Notes: generated by a model not told the origin, from the sequence alone. Positions 34,871-44,373 are shown, counted from the first letter of the stretch. The stretch is 64,000 bases of DNA from Helicobacter canis (GCF_008693005.1 NZ_VXKE01000012.1:57003-121002), one strand, 5' to 3'. A program made the numbers and translations.

Positions 34871-36175
34871 ATGGCAGTAAAAAAGGTAGTGCTAGCATAT
34901 AGTGGCGGGCTTGATACAAGCGTGATTCTCAAGTGGCTTGGTGATACTTATGGCTGCGAGGTGGTAACTTTCACCGCAGATATTGGGCAAGGCGAGGAAG
35001 TCGAGCCAGCGCGCGCTAAAGCCTTAAAGCTTGGCATTAAGGCAAAAAATATCTTCATAGAAGATTTGCAAGAAGAGTTTATCCGCGATTTTGTTTTCCC
35101 GATGTTCCGTGCTAATGCAATCTATGAGGGGGAATACTTGCTGGGCACAAGTATCGCGCGCCCACTGATTGCCAAAAGGCTTGTAGAAATCGCGCAAAAA
35201 GTCGGTGCAGATGCGATCGCCCACGGAGCCACAGGTAAAGGGAATGACCAAGTGCGCTTTGAGCTAGGTGCGTATGCGCTAGACCCGGAGATTAAGGTCA
35301 TCGCCCCGTGGAGAGAGTGGGACCTAAATAGCAGAGAAAAGCTCTTAGCCTATGCCAAAAAGGCTGGAATCCCCATTGAGAATGCGAAGAAAAAGTCCCC
35401 CTACTCAATGGACGCAAATTTGCTGCACATTAGCTATGAGGGGCAGAATCTTGAAGACCCAAGCCAAGCTCCAGAAGAGAGTATGTGGCGGTGGAGTGTC
35501 AGCCCTAAAAATGCCCCCAATACGCCTGAAGTCATCACCATAGAGTTTGAAAAGGGCGATGGCATAGCGATAAATGGCAAAAGGCTAAGCCCTGCGAAGT
35601 TTTGGCAAAAGCTCAATGCACTAGGCTCTAAACACGGCATCGGCAGGCTTGATCTTGTGGAAAACCGCTTTGTCGGTATGAAATCACGCGGCTGCTATGA
35701 GACACCGGGTGGCGCGATCTATCTAAAAGCACATCGCGCGATAGAATCTATCACGCTTGATAGAGAAGAAGCGCATTTAAAAGATGAGCTTATGCCGCGC
35801 TATGCGAGTCTTATTTATAATGGATTTTGGTTTAGCAAGGAGAGAGAAGCTCTGCAAGCTCTCATTGACACCACGCAAAAAAGCGTAAATGGGCTTGTGC
35901 GCCTAGAGCTGTATAAAGGCAGCGTAATGGTGCTAGGGCGAGAGTCTAGCAACTCACTCTTTAGCGCGGCATATAGCACCTTTGAAGAAGATAGCGTCTA
36001 TGATCAAAAAGATGCCGCAGGCTTTATCAAGCTTAATGCCCTGCGCTTTATCATCGAAGGCAAGGCACAAGGCAAAAAGTCTAAAAAATCCAAAAAGCTT
36101 GATAAGTCATCTAATGGCGCAAAAAAATCAGGCAAAAAAGAAGCAAAAAATCAGGCAAAAAAGAAGCAAAAATAA
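34871..36175 (+). CDS. argG: Argininosuccinate synthase with Lys-rich tail
   Basis: Condenses citrulline and aspartate with ATP in arginine synthesis. Residues 4-20 [18 protein letters not shown] give the PP-loop; [15 protein letters not shown] and [16 protein letters not shown] are further family blocks. The 434 residues exceed the usual ~400 because of a C-terminal tail of about 35 residues made mostly of Lys, Ser, Ala and Gln. The ribosome-binding site is AAAGGAGTAGCA. The stop overlaps the start of the lipoprotein gene (TAATG). Confidence 0.95.
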   Translation: MAVKKVVLAYSGGLDTSVILKWLGDTYGCEVVTFTADIGQGEEVEPARAKALKLGIKAKNIFIEDLQEEFIRDFVFPMFRANAIYEGEYLLGTSIARPLIAKRLVEIAQKVGADAIAHGATGKGNDQVRFELGAYALDPEIKVIAPWREWDLNSREKLLAYAKKAGIPIENAKKKSPYSMDANLLHISYEGQNLEDPSQAPEESMWRWSVSPKNAPNTPEVITIEFEKGDGIAINGKRLSPAKFWQKLNALGSKHGIGRLDLVENRFVGMKSRGCYETPGGAIYLKAHRAIESITLDREEAHLKDELMPRYASLIYNGFWFSKEREALQALIDTTQKSVNGLVRLELYKGSVMVLGRESSNSLFSAAYSTFEEDSVYDQKDAAGFIKLNALRFIIEGKAQGKKSKKSKKLDKSSNGAKKSGKKEAKNQAKKKQK

Positions 36176-36444
36176 TGCGCAAAAGTCTCGCGTTTATGCT
36201 AGCTTTTTTACTCTATGGCTGTGGCACGGTCTATACGCCCGGGAGTGCCACAGGTATGGCAAGTAGTAAGAAAACGGGCATAGGGATATGTAAGAACTTT
36301 TTCTACTTTTTTGACTTTGGAGACTGCACGATCGCCGCTGCTGCGCGCAATGGCGGGATAGAGAAAATCGCTACCACAGACTTCGCGCGCAATGGCTTCC
36401 CCTATATTTACACTAAGCGCACGACAATTGTTACAGGTGAGTGA
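36175..36444 (+). CDS. TRL-like lipoprotein
   Basis: An 89-residue lipoprotein: a signal peptide with lipobox LLYGC (Cys16), then TGMASSKKTGIGICKNFFYF and FDFGDCTIAAAARNGGIEKI, the pattern of TRL-like proteins. It is probably anchored to the outer membrane; function unknown. It is translationally coupled to argG by a one-base overlap. Confidence 0.8.
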   Translation: MRKSLAFMLAFLLYGCGTVYTPGSATGMASSKKTGIGICKNFFYFFDFGDCTIAAAARNGGIEKIATTDFARNGFPYIYTKRTTIVTGE

Positions 36445-36531
36445 TTGAAGTGGATTCTAGCTTGTAGGGCTTTGGGGATCAATATAGCCCTAGATTCTAG
36501 CCGCTAGAATCTAAACTTAGTCTAAAGCCCA

Positions 36532-36719
36532 TTACACAAGCGGCATAACCTTTTTAGCGATATATTCTAGCTGCATATTAGCACATTGGATTATGAGTAA
36601 ATCTAGCCCTGCTTCTTTATAGGCTCTAATCTTTTGTGCTACACTCTCCGGTGTGCCAACTAGATTTGGTCGCAAACCGCGATTAGACACGCTATATCCT
36701 TGCTTGCTAATCTCTACTC
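36532..36719 (-). pseudogene. Duplicated 3' end of flavin monooxygenase gene
   Basis: This fragment repeats the last ~185 bp of the gene at 40711-41730 at roughly 88% identity by eye, in the same orientation and including the stop codon, with one 6-bp in-frame deletion. It has no start. It marks the left edge of the restriction-modification island, whose right edge is the intact gene, so the island is bracketed by direct repeats. Together with the following methylase remnant, it fills most of the 600-bp gap between the TRL lipoprotein and the first intact methylase. Confidence 0.88.
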
Positions 36720-36831
36720 AAAACTTGTTAAGTTTCATCATAATAAGGATAAAATTACACAAGCATTATGTAAAATACTAGCATTTCAACTTATCTTTAG
36801 GTAACTAGTCTTACTTAATAAGGGATTATAT

Positions 36832-36981
36832 TTGACAAAAGTTTGTGAAGATATTTCATATTTTACACCCATTCAAAGCCCTATTAACTACACAGACTCT
36901 AAGGCAAAGCTATTGCCGCAAATCTTGCCGCTTTGCCCAAGAGAAATGGGGGCTTGTGTAGATTTATTGGTGGGAGTGTAA
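36832..36981 (+). pseudogene. Remnant of adenine methylase N terminus
   Basis: A 49-codon frame from TTG 36832: TPIQSPINYTDSKAKLLPQI and LPLCPREMGACVDLLVG resemble the SAM-binding N terminus of D12-class (Dam-like) methylases, where F-V-D-L-F-C-G-G is expected, but it stops at once. It is probably left from an earlier or rearranged methylase copy at this site. Confidence 0.65.
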
Positions 36982-37045
36982 AAAACAATTTAAGCTTAAT
37001 GATTCTTTTTGTAAAATTCACCAAGTTAATTTTTAAGGAAAATAT

Positions 37046-38023
37046 TTGACGCAGGCTTTAAAACAAATAAATTTATTCACCTATCACGACTTGCCTTACA
37101 AGGATTCTGGGCAAAATAATACTATTATCCGCTCGCCTTTGTTTTATGTCGGCGATAAATATAAGCTTATGCCACAACTTAAAAAGCTTTTTCCAAAGAT
37201 GATAAATACTTATATCGAGCCATTTTGTGGTGGCGGAAGCTCATTTTTAAATATCAATGCAAAATCTTATAAACTTAATGATATAGATTCTAATCTCATT
37301 GCTTTGCATAGATTTTTAGCACAACACAGCAAGGATACACAGGGCTTTTTTGACAAGCTTTTTGACTTGATAGAATCTTATAATCTCTCTTGCTCTTTTT
37401 TAAATAACACGCCAGATAAAGCACTAAAAGCACGCTATAAGAAAACCTATTTCGCAGAATTCAATAAGGATTCTTACAAACAATTGCGGCAAGACTTTAA
37501 TACAAATAAAAATGATTTTTTGCGACTTTATGTGCTGCTTATCTATGGCTTTAATCGTGTTTTGCGATTTAATAGTAAGGCTGAATTTAATCTGCCTGTT
37601 GGCAATGTGGATTTTAATGCTAATGTATATCAAGCCTTGCAAGATTATTTTCATTTTATGGAAAATAAAAATATAGATTTTTTTAATATTCACTTTATAG
37701 ATTTTATAGAATCTTTAGAATGTGAAAAAGGGGATTTTATCTATTTTGATCCACCTTATCTTATTAGCGGTAGCGAGTATAATAAGCTATGGAATGAAAC
37801 TTTAGAATCTAAGCTTTATACGCTTTTAAAAAAGCTAGATTCTAAAGGAGTGCAATGGGGGCTAAGCAATCTTTTAATTCACAAAGGCAAAACAAACACG
37901 CTTTTACAAACATTTATGCAAGATTTTCATAGCCACACAATACAAAGCAATTACATAAGCTTTAATGATAATTCTATTAAAAAAGATTCTAAAGAGGTAT
38001 ATGTAAGCAATGTCAAAAGCTAG
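37046..38023 (+). CDS. DNA adenine methyltransferase, D12 class (Dam-like)
   Basis: A 325-residue N6-adenine methylase. Motif I TYIEPFCGGGSSFLNI (about residues 54-69), and catalytic motif IV DFIYFDPPYL (about 231-240), with the intervening target-recognition part. The start is TTG 37046 after TTTTTAAGGAA. It overlaps the endonuclease gene by 14 bp. Base composition is much more AT-rich than flanking genes. With the second methylase, it would protect the two strands of an asymmetric site. Confidence 0.9.
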   Translation: MTQALKQINLFTYHDLPYKDSGQNNTIIRSPLFYVGDKYKLMPQLKKLFPKMINTYIEPFCGGGSSFLNINAKSYKLNDIDSNLIALHRFLAQHSKDTQGFFDKLFDLIESYNLSCSFLNNTPDKALKARYKKTYFAEFNKDSYKQLRQDFNTNKNDFLRLYVLLIYGFNRVLRFNSKAEFNLPVGNVDFNANVYQALQDYFHFMENKNIDFFNIHFIDFIESLECEKGDFIYFDPPYLISGSEYNKLWNETLESKLYTLLKKLDSKGVQWGLSNLLIHKGKTNTLLQTFMQDFHSHTIQSNYISFNDNSIKKDSKEVYVSNVKS

Positions 38024-39569
38024 AAGTAAGAAATACAAACTTTTATCCTTTAGCACAACTATCCGAAATCCAGAGCGTATGCCTGCATTTTTAGAGGTTT
38101 TATTGCCTTATGAAAATCACTTATTGACACATACAATTATTATGAGCATTGTAGAAAAACTTATACAGAAAAAACTTTATACCCCTATGTATGCACAAAG
38201 ACATTTTAAAGAAGTATTAGAATCTGATAGAGAATTTAACCTGCAAGAAATACAAGAAATTATCACAAATTCACCGCAAAAACATAAAGAAGCAGGATTT
38301 ACTAAAGGTTGGGATTCAAGATTTGATACTTGGTATAAGCTATGTATGGAATTTGGGTTTTGTTTTTATGCTATGGATAAGCCTTTGCAAATCTCAAACA
38401 CAGGGCATTTGTTGATTGACGCATATAGAGAGACTCCAAGCAATGATGAAAAAATAAATAATGTTTTTCTTAATTGTCTAATGAAATATTATAGTAACAA
38501 TCCATTTAGAAATACGCTTAATGCAAATATGCCTTTAATTTTGCTTTTAAACACAATGAAAGAACTTAAAAATTTGTGTGGAGATTCTAAGATTCATAGG
38601 CTAGAAATTGTTTTATTTTTGTGCTGGAAAGATAATAATGCTAAAGATTTAGCGCATAAAATTTTATCTTTAAGAACACAATATCCTAGCTTTAATTATT
38701 CTAATGAGAATGCTTATGAGCTTTGTTTAGAAATTTTAGAATCTACAAATACAACACGCTTTAAAATCTCTCAAGTTTGTGCTGAAGGCATTGATGATTA
38801 TATCCGCAAAATGCGAATTACAGGCATTATCTCTTTGCGCGGAGGTGGCAGATTTATTGACTTTAATACTTTTGAAAATCAAAAAATAGAATATATACTA
38901 AAAACTTATACAAAACAGCCAGACTTCACTTCAAAAGAAGAATATTTTACATATATGGGAAATATAGATTCTCACATATTATCTTTACAAAAAATATCAT
39001 ACCAAGAACAAAAAGATATTAGACTACAAGCCCTACAAGATTTTGCTCATCGCTATACAAAGGAGCAAATTTATAAAGAATTACACATTTTAAGTAGCAA
39101 AAAATCATCAAGCAAAGATGCGATATTTAAGTTTATCCCAGAGCCTACAAGATTTGAATTTTTAAGTGCGATTGCTTTAAAGCAACATTTTATAGATTTG
39201 ATTGTTTTGCCAAATTATAGTGTTGATGATGAGGGCATACCTAAAAGCCACGCAAGTGGCAATATGCCTGATATTGTTTGCAAAAATAACACATTAGAAT
39301 CTCTTGTGGAAGTAAGTTTGATATGTGGTAGGGGACAGGTAAATAATGAACTTTTGCCTATTAGCAGACATTTAAGGGAGCATAAAGAAAAATCGCAAGA
39401 TAAAGAAGTCTTTGCTTTATTTATTGCTCCTAAAATTTTTGAGGATTCTAAACGCTATGCAGCCTTTTTAAAATTTGATGAAAATTTAGCTATTTACAAC
39501 CTTGATATTGTAGATTTTATACATAAGCTTAAGATAGCTAAAAGTTTTATGGAAATAATCAATGTTTAA
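38010..39569 (+). CDS. Type IIS restriction endonuclease, AlwI-like
   Basis: A 519-residue protein beginning KKYKLLSFSTTIRNPERMPA, a block I associate with the AlwI family (AlwI, PleI, MlyI, nicking relatives). A probable nuclease core lies in the C-terminal third, with VDDEGIPKSHASGNMPDIVC and then ESLVEVSL (D...E-V pattern). Family members recognise short asymmetric sites such as GGATC or GAGTC and cut outside them; which site applies here cannot be told. Methylase genes overlap on both sides. Confidence 0.85.
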   Translation: MSKARSKKYKLLSFSTTIRNPERMPAFLEVLLPYENHLLTHTIIMSIVEKLIQKKLYTPMYAQRHFKEVLESDREFNLQEIQEIITNSPQKHKEAGFTKGWDSRFDTWYKLCMEFGFCFYAMDKPLQISNTGHLLIDAYRETPSNDEKINNVFLNCLMKYYSNNPFRNTLNANMPLILLLNTMKELKNLCGDSKIHRLEIVLFLCWKDNNAKDLAHKILSLRTQYPSFNYSNENAYELCLEILESTNTTRFKISQVCAEGIDDYIRKMRITGIISLRGGGRFIDFNTFENQKIEYILKTYTKQPDFTSKEEYFTYMGNIDSHILSLQKISYQEQKDIRLQALQDFAHRYTKEQIYKELHILSSKKSSSKDAIFKFIPEPTRFEFLSAIALKQHFIDLIVLPNYSVDDEGIPKSHASGNMPDIVCKNNTLESLVEVSLICGRGQVNNELLPISRHLREHKEKSQDKEVFALFIAPKIFEDSKRYAAFLKFDENLAIYNLDIVDFIHKLKIAKSFMEIINV

Positions 39570-40638
39570 CCCCCATAATCGCCGATATACAGGAGCAAAA
39601 ACAAAGCTTTTAGCACATATTGATTCCGCGCTTATACATTGTTTTGACTACACTAAAAAGAGTGATTTACGCTTTTTTGATGTGTTTGCTGGGACAGGTG
39701 TGGTGAGCCATTATTTTATGCAAAAGCCAGAATTTAAGCAGTTTTATATCAATGATTTTTTATATGCGAATTTTGTGATATATCAAGGCTTTTTTGCTAA
39801 AGAGTCTTTTAGCCAAGAAAAGTTGGATTCTATAAGGCAGGAATTTTTAGAGCTAGATTCTGCTATGCTAGGTGAAAATTACTATTCTCTGCATTTTAGT
39901 GGCACATTTTTTAGCCATAATGATTGCAAATTTATGGGATATATACGAGAGAAAATACAAGAGCTTTTACATACAAAAGCAATCAATCAAAAAGAATATT
40001 TTATCCTGCTTGCAAGCTTACTTTATAGCGTGGATAAAGTCGCAAATACGGTGGGGCATTATGATGCTTATCGCAAAAAATCAATGCTAAAAGATAGATT
40101 GCAATTTGAGCTTATTAAGCCTTATGTAAATCCACATATACACACAGAGATTTATCAGCAAGATTCTAATACCCTTGCAAAATTGCTTCGCGCACAAAAT
40201 ACAAAGCTTGATATTGCCTTTATTGATCCGCCTTATAACTCTAGGCAATACAGCAGATTCTATCACTTTTTAGATACCCTAGCCAAAAACCATAGCCCAA
40301 AACTCTATGGCATAGCCCTAAAACCAAAGCCAGAAAATTTAAGTCTATACTGCACAGCTAGAGCAGAAGAGGCGTTCAAAGATTTAGTTGCAAATCTTAG
40401 CAACATCGCTAGAATCTTAGTAGTAACCTATAATAATACTTATAATTCCAAATCAAGCTCAAGTGCAAATAAAATCTCTCTACAAGCCTTGCAAAATATC
40501 TTAGAATCTAGCGGTAAAACAACGCTTTTCACATTCCCACACACGCCTTTTAGCAGCGGCAAAACAGATAGAAAAACAAGCTTCAAAGAGCATAAAGAAT
40601 GTGTGTTTGTGTGTGAGATAAAGCAAAAGCCTTCCTAG
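39562..40638 (+). CDS. DNA adenine methyltransferase, D12 class (second)
   Basis: A 358-residue methylase: NRRYTGAKTKLLAHID at the N terminus, motif I DLRFFDVFAGTGVVSHYF, and catalytic IAFIDPPYNSRQYSRFYHFL (about residues 214-233). It overlaps the endonuclease by 8 bp. Two different adenine methylases with one AlwI-like nuclease is the usual layout for a type IIS system with an asymmetric target. Confidence 0.9.
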   Translation: MFNPHNRRYTGAKTKLLAHIDSALIHCFDYTKKSDLRFFDVFAGTGVVSHYFMQKPEFKQFYINDFLYANFVIYQGFFAKESFSQEKLDSIRQEFLELDSAMLGENYYSLHFSGTFFSHNDCKFMGYIREKIQELLHTKAINQKEYFILLASLLYSVDKVANTVGHYDAYRKKSMLKDRLQFELIKPYVNPHIHTEIYQQDSNTLAKLLRAQNTKLDIAFIDPPYNSRQYSRFYHFLDTLAKNHSPKLYGIALKPKPENLSLYCTARAEEAFKDLVANLSNIARILVVTYNNTYNSKSSSSANKISLQALQNILESSGKTTLFTFPHTPFSSGKTDRKTSFKEHKECVFVCEIKQKPS

Positions 40639-40710
40639 ATTCTAGCGACTGCTAAAATCTAGGACAAAAATAAATATGGTTTCAAGCTTGATATGCTGCG
40701 CTTAAGCTTC

Positions 40711-41730
40711 TCACACCAACGGCATAACCTTTTTAGCGATATATTCTAGCTCTTCTTGCATATTCGCACACTGAATGATAAGCAAATCTAGCCCTGCTTC
40801 TTTATAGGCTCTAATCTTTTGTGCCACACTCTCCGGCGTGCCAACTAGATTTGGACGCAAACCGCGATTAGACACGCTGTATTCCTGCTTACTAATCTCC
40901 ACATCAAGCTGTGAATTGCCTGTGAAATTCTTATAGGAGTTTTCATAATCGGCGTAATTTTTAATGGTAGTAATTCGCTTTAGCTCCTCTTGTGCCTCTT
41001 CTTCGCTATCTCGCACAATCATATACACCGCCATACCAAAGCCCTTAAATGGCGGCAATCCTGCCCTTTTCTTTCGCTCTTTCATATCAGTAATTTTTGC
41101 TCTCACCTCTTCAAGTGTGCCGCCGTGCAGGAGATAAAAGTCTGCAAATTGTGTGATAGCATTCCTACCTATCTCGCTCTCTCCCCCGGCATATACAAGC
41201 GGAATCTTAGGCGGTTTAGGCTCATTATAGGAATTTTCAAAGCTAAAATACTTACCGCTATGATGCAATGGACTTTTACTCCAAAATCCGCGTAAAACAT
41301 CGGTGTATTCGTGTGTGAGCGTATATCTATCATCGTGTGCGTCAAAGTTTATGCCATATTGCCTAGCCTCCTCTTCCCACCACGCTGATACCATATTGAT
41401 AGAAAATCGCCCATTGCAAATCTGTGAAATGGTAGCAATCTGCTTGGCAGTGAGTGCTACTTGATGATACTGCGGACGCAAAGCCGCTAGAATCTCAATC
41501 TTTTTGGTAACCGCTGCCAAACCATTAGCGATAGCCCACGCATCAAGGGCTGGGGCTTTTTCACCCTTAATGTCATTTAAATACAGCTCTGGCACAAGGG
41601 TGAGTGTATAGCCTAGATTCTCCGCCCTTATTGCTAAATCGCGGATATACTCCCAAGAACACTCCGTGCTATCATCATCTACATTCCTAAGCCAACTGCC
41701 AAACACCGGACTCCAATACCCAAACTTCAT
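40711..41730 (-). CDS. LLM flavin-dependent monooxygenase, SfnG-like
   Basis: A 339-residue luciferase-like enzyme, FMNH2-dependent. The N terminus MKFGYWSPVFGSWLRNVDDD and VPELYLNDIKG match dimethylsulfone monooxygenase SfnG as I recall it; alkanesulfonate monooxygenases are close relatives. It would release sulfite or alkanesulfinates from organosulfur compounds for sulphur supply. It is the last gene of the 44.2-40.7 kb operon. The end of the gene is duplicated at 36532-36719 beyond the restriction-modification island. Confidence 0.83.
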   Translation of the reverse strand: MKFGYWSPVFGSWLRNVDDDSTECSWEYIRDLAIRAENLGYTLTLVPELYLNDIKGEKAPALDAWAIANGLAAVTKKIEILAALRPQYHQVALTAKQIATISQICNGRFSINMVSAWWEEEARQYGINFDAHDDRYTLTHEYTDVLRGFWSKSPLHHSGKYFSFENSYNEPKPPKIPLVYAGGESEIGRNAITQFADFYLLHGGTLEEVRAKITDMKERKKRAGLPPFKGFGMAVYMIVRDSEEEAQEELKRITTIKNYADYENSYKNFTGNSQLDVEISKQEYSVSNRGLRPNLVGTPESVAQKIRAYKEAGLDLLIIQCANMQEELEYIAKKVMPLV

Positions 41731-41741
41731 TTTACGCTCCT

Positions 41742-42812
41742 TTATTGTTTGTCAAACTGCTCTTTTAAAAAACTCACAAGTCTATCCGCCGCTGCCACGC
41801 CGCCACTCTCTCTAATCTTAGATTCTAGTGTAGAGTTGTAGTTTGTGTTTGTGTTTATATCATAGACCACAATATCCCCACTCACACTCTCAATAAACTC
41901 AATCCCCGCCACAGCGATATTATGCGCTGCTAAAAACTGCTCTAAACACCGCACAATAGGACTTTTAGAATCTATCTCTTTCCGCAGACTAAACTTATCC
42001 CCAGCTCCCACTTCACACGCCGCCCCAGCAAGAGCAGGTCGCTTTGTAGATTCTGCTTTAGAATCCGCCGACTTAGAATCCCTACTAGAATCCGCTTTAG
42101 AATCTAAAGAATCTATTTGACACGCATCAGCCGGGCATAGCTCAAAAGCTCCATTACTCGTATCCACTCGCACCGCATAGTGAAACTTCCCGCCGATAAA
42201 CTCACATCGCGTGATAAAAGCTTCCCTAGATTCTACATACTCTTGCAATAGCGTAATGCCATCAATTGGCAGCTCAAATTCGCTAGAATCCACATAGTCT
42301 CTAAACTCTTCTATATTTTCAAAAAGCCTTACACCTAAGCCCTTGCCACCTTGATTATGCTTTGTGATAAAGGGCTTGTTGTCTAGCTTTTTGGTAAAAC
42401 TACTTGCCGCATTGATTAAATCAGTTTTCCCAAATACCGCAAGTGTTTGTGGCGTTTTAAAATCCACGCCTTGAGACTTAAAAAAGGATTCTAAAAGCAA
42501 AGCCTGTTTAACCTTGCTGACTTCAAGCTCTAGCACAGAGCTGCCATTTATCACGCAACGCCCATAGCTTTCTAGCCACGCTAACAACGCACGACCATAT
42601 TCCTTAGAAAAGGCATTATCACGCGTATGACTTGAGGCACTAAGCCTACTCCAAAACACCCCATTTGGTGGGATAGAATCTAGAGTGATCCCCCCTTGTG
42701 TGAGAAGGATTTCGCTAAAACTCACCCCAGCCCTATCAAACGCCTCCTTAAAAGGCGGTATCCACTCGGGATTTTCGTGGATTATGTAAATGCCCTGTGA
42801 ATCATATAACAT
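41742..42812 (-). CDS. RimK-like ATP-grasp ligase
   Basis: A 356-residue ATP-grasp protein. The start ATG at 42812 follows AAGGAGCAAGACT. KPFITKHNQGGKGLGVRLF gives the nucleotide-binding lysines and glycine loop, and VAGIEFIES with VYDINTNTNYNS the metal-binding D/N-x-N end. A Ser/Asp/Lys-rich insert (about residues 230-285, LDSKADSSRDSKSADSKAES) made of TAGAATC words interrupts the domain. RimK-type enzymes link amino acids to peptides or small molecules; here it sits between two flavin monooxygenases, so a role in processing an organosulfur substrate is possible. Confidence 0.75.
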   Translation of the reverse strand: MLYDSQGIYIIHENPEWIPPFKEAFDRAGVSFSEILLTQGGITLDSIPPNGVFWSRLSASSHTRDNAFSKEYGRALLAWLESYGRCVINGSSVLELEVSKVKQALLLESFFKSQGVDFKTPQTLAVFGKTDLINAASSFTKKLDNKPFITKHNQGGKGLGVRLFENIEEFRDYVDSSEFELPIDGITLLQEYVESREAFITRCEFIGGKFHYAVRVDTSNGAFELCPADACQIDSLDSKADSSRDSKSADSKAESTKRPALAGAACEVGAGDKFSLRKEIDSKSPIVRCLEQFLAAHNIAVAGIEFIESVSGDIVVYDINTNTNYNSTLESKIRESGGVAAADRLVSFLKEQFDKQ

Positions 42813-44253
42813 AGTCTTGCTCCTTATTGTGTTTAAATCGCCCTGTGTTCGCATAATCATTGATTGTGCTTTTTGCCCCGCCCACACGATAGCGTGAAGC
42901 GATATGTGTGGAATCTAGCCTATCGCCCTTGCCAAAGAGTTTATGCCGCAGTGAGCCTTGCGTGTATTCTTGCTTATACACGCCGCGATTTTGAAGCTCT
43001 GGCACGATAAATCGCACCACATCTTCAAAGCTCCCGGGCGTTGTCGCGTAGGCTAGATTAAAGCCATCAGCATCGCTATATGCGATCACTTCTTGTAAAA
43101 TATCGCAAACTTGCGTAGGTGAGCCTACAAACTTTGGTCCTTGACAGCCTAGCCCTGTGAGTTTTAGCAAGTCTTTTAGTCGCCACTCCTTGCCAGATTC
43201 TGTCGTGGAGTTACTCAAGGCTTCTACTTGTGCGACTATGGCGTTTGATTTAATGTTGCTTAATGGATCTTCTAAGTCATAGCGGCTTAAATCTACGCCT
43301 AGCCAACCAGAATTTATCACTAAAGAGCCTTCCTTGCTAGAATAACTAAGTAAGTCATTATATTTAGCCTGTGCTAGATTCTCACTCTCATCAGTGATGA
43401 TTGTAGCTAGAATGTAGATTTTCGCACTATATGGATCGCGTCCGGCTTGTATCAAAGCATCTCGCACTTGTTTGACGGCGATTTTAGCGTATTCCTTTGT
43501 AGGTGGGGCTATGAAAATAGCCTCTGCGTGAGTAGCGGCAAACTGCCTACCACGCGGAGAATTCCCCGCTTGGAATAGCACAGGGGTTCTTTGGATACTT
43601 GGCTCACACAGATGAATACCCGGGACATCAAAATATTTGCCGTGATGTCCTATGTGATGGATTTTATTTGGATCGGCAAAGTCCCCACTCTCCCTATCTA
43701 AAATCACCGCAGAATCTTCCCAGCTACCCTCTAAAAGCTTATAAATCACTTCCATATATTCATCAGCCACATCGTAGCGTTCATCGTGGGGCAGCTCACT
43801 TGAGCCCATATTTTTATTCGCACTTGGCAGATAGCCTGTAACGATATTCCAGCCGACTCGCCCCTTTGTGAGATGATCTAGCGTGCTAAGGCGTCTAGCA
43901 AAGGGATAGGGATGCTCAAAAGGCACGCCAGCGGTTACCCCAAAGCCTATGTGCTTAGTAACCGCCGCACCAATGACTGCAAGCTGTGTGGGGTCATTGA
44001 CAGGCACTTGCAGGGCAGTCTTTAACGCCCCACAATCATTGCCCCCATACACATCATACACGCCCAAAACATCAGCGATAAACACCGCATCAAACAGCCC
44101 CTTTTCAGCGATTTGTGCGATATTCTGCCAATATTCAATGTCTTTATATTTTAGGGCTTGATCGTTTGGATACCGCCACAGCCCCGGACTTAAATGCGAA
44201 ATACAATTCATCTCAAAGGCGTTGAAGCTAATTTGCTTGTCCGTTTTACTCAT
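42802..44253 (-). CDS. LLM flavin monooxygenase, NtaA/SnaA/DszA (DmoA) family
   Basis: A 483-residue FMNH2-dependent monooxygenase with the family blocks ISHLSPGLWRYPNDQA, EKGLFDAVFIADVLGVYD, FEHPYPFARRLSTLDHL, GRVGWNIVTGYL and VLFQAGNSPRGRQFAATHAE. Relatives oxidise dimethyl sulphide, dibenzothiophene sulphone or nitrilotriacetate. With the SfnG-like partner a dimethylsulphide/sulphone route is plausible. It is first in the operon and preceded by a paired palindrome that may bind a regulator. Confidence 0.85.
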   Translation of the reverse strand: MSKTDKQISFNAFEMNCISHLSPGLWRYPNDQALKYKDIEYWQNIAQIAEKGLFDAVFIADVLGVYDVYGGNDCGALKTALQVPVNDPTQLAVIGAAVTKHIGFGVTAGVPFEHPYPFARRLSTLDHLTKGRVGWNIVTGYLPSANKNMGSSELPHDERYDVADEYMEVIYKLLEGSWEDSAVILDRESGDFADPNKIHHIGHHGKYFDVPGIHLCEPSIQRTPVLFQAGNSPRGRQFAATHAEAIFIAPPTKEYAKIAVKQVRDALIQAGRDPYSAKIYILATIITDESENLAQAKYNDLLSYSSKEGSLVINSGWLGVDLSRYDLEDPLSNIKSNAIVAQVEALSNSTTESGKEWRLKDLLKLTGLGCQGPKFVGSPTQVCDILQEVIAYSDADGFNLAYATTPGSFEDVVRFIVPELQNRGVYKQEYTQGSLRHKLFGKGDRLDSTHIASRYRVGGAKSTINDYANTGRFKHNKEQDYVI

Positions 44254-44301
44254 AGGTTCTCCTTAAGTCATATTTGGTGGAATAATAGGCTAATTTTTCT
44301 A

Positions 44302-44319
44302 TAAACACAATATGTGTTT
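44302..44319. promoter_or_regulatory. Palindromic operator, copy 1
   Basis: AAACACAATATGTGTTT is a near-perfect dyad 50-67 bp upstream of the monooxygenase start. Its exact reverse complement recurs 54 bp away at 44357-44373. Confidence 0.7.
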
Positions 44320-44356
44320 GATAATTTTATCGATTTTTTTGCAGAGTGTTACTATT

Positions 44357-44373
44357 AAACACATATTGTGTTT
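44357..44373. promoter_or_regulatory. Palindromic operator, copy 2
   Basis: AAACACATATTGTGTTT is the exact reverse complement of copy 1 and itself a dyad. Paired sites about five helical turns apart between divergent genes suggest a looping repressor or a dimeric activator. Confidence 0.7.
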
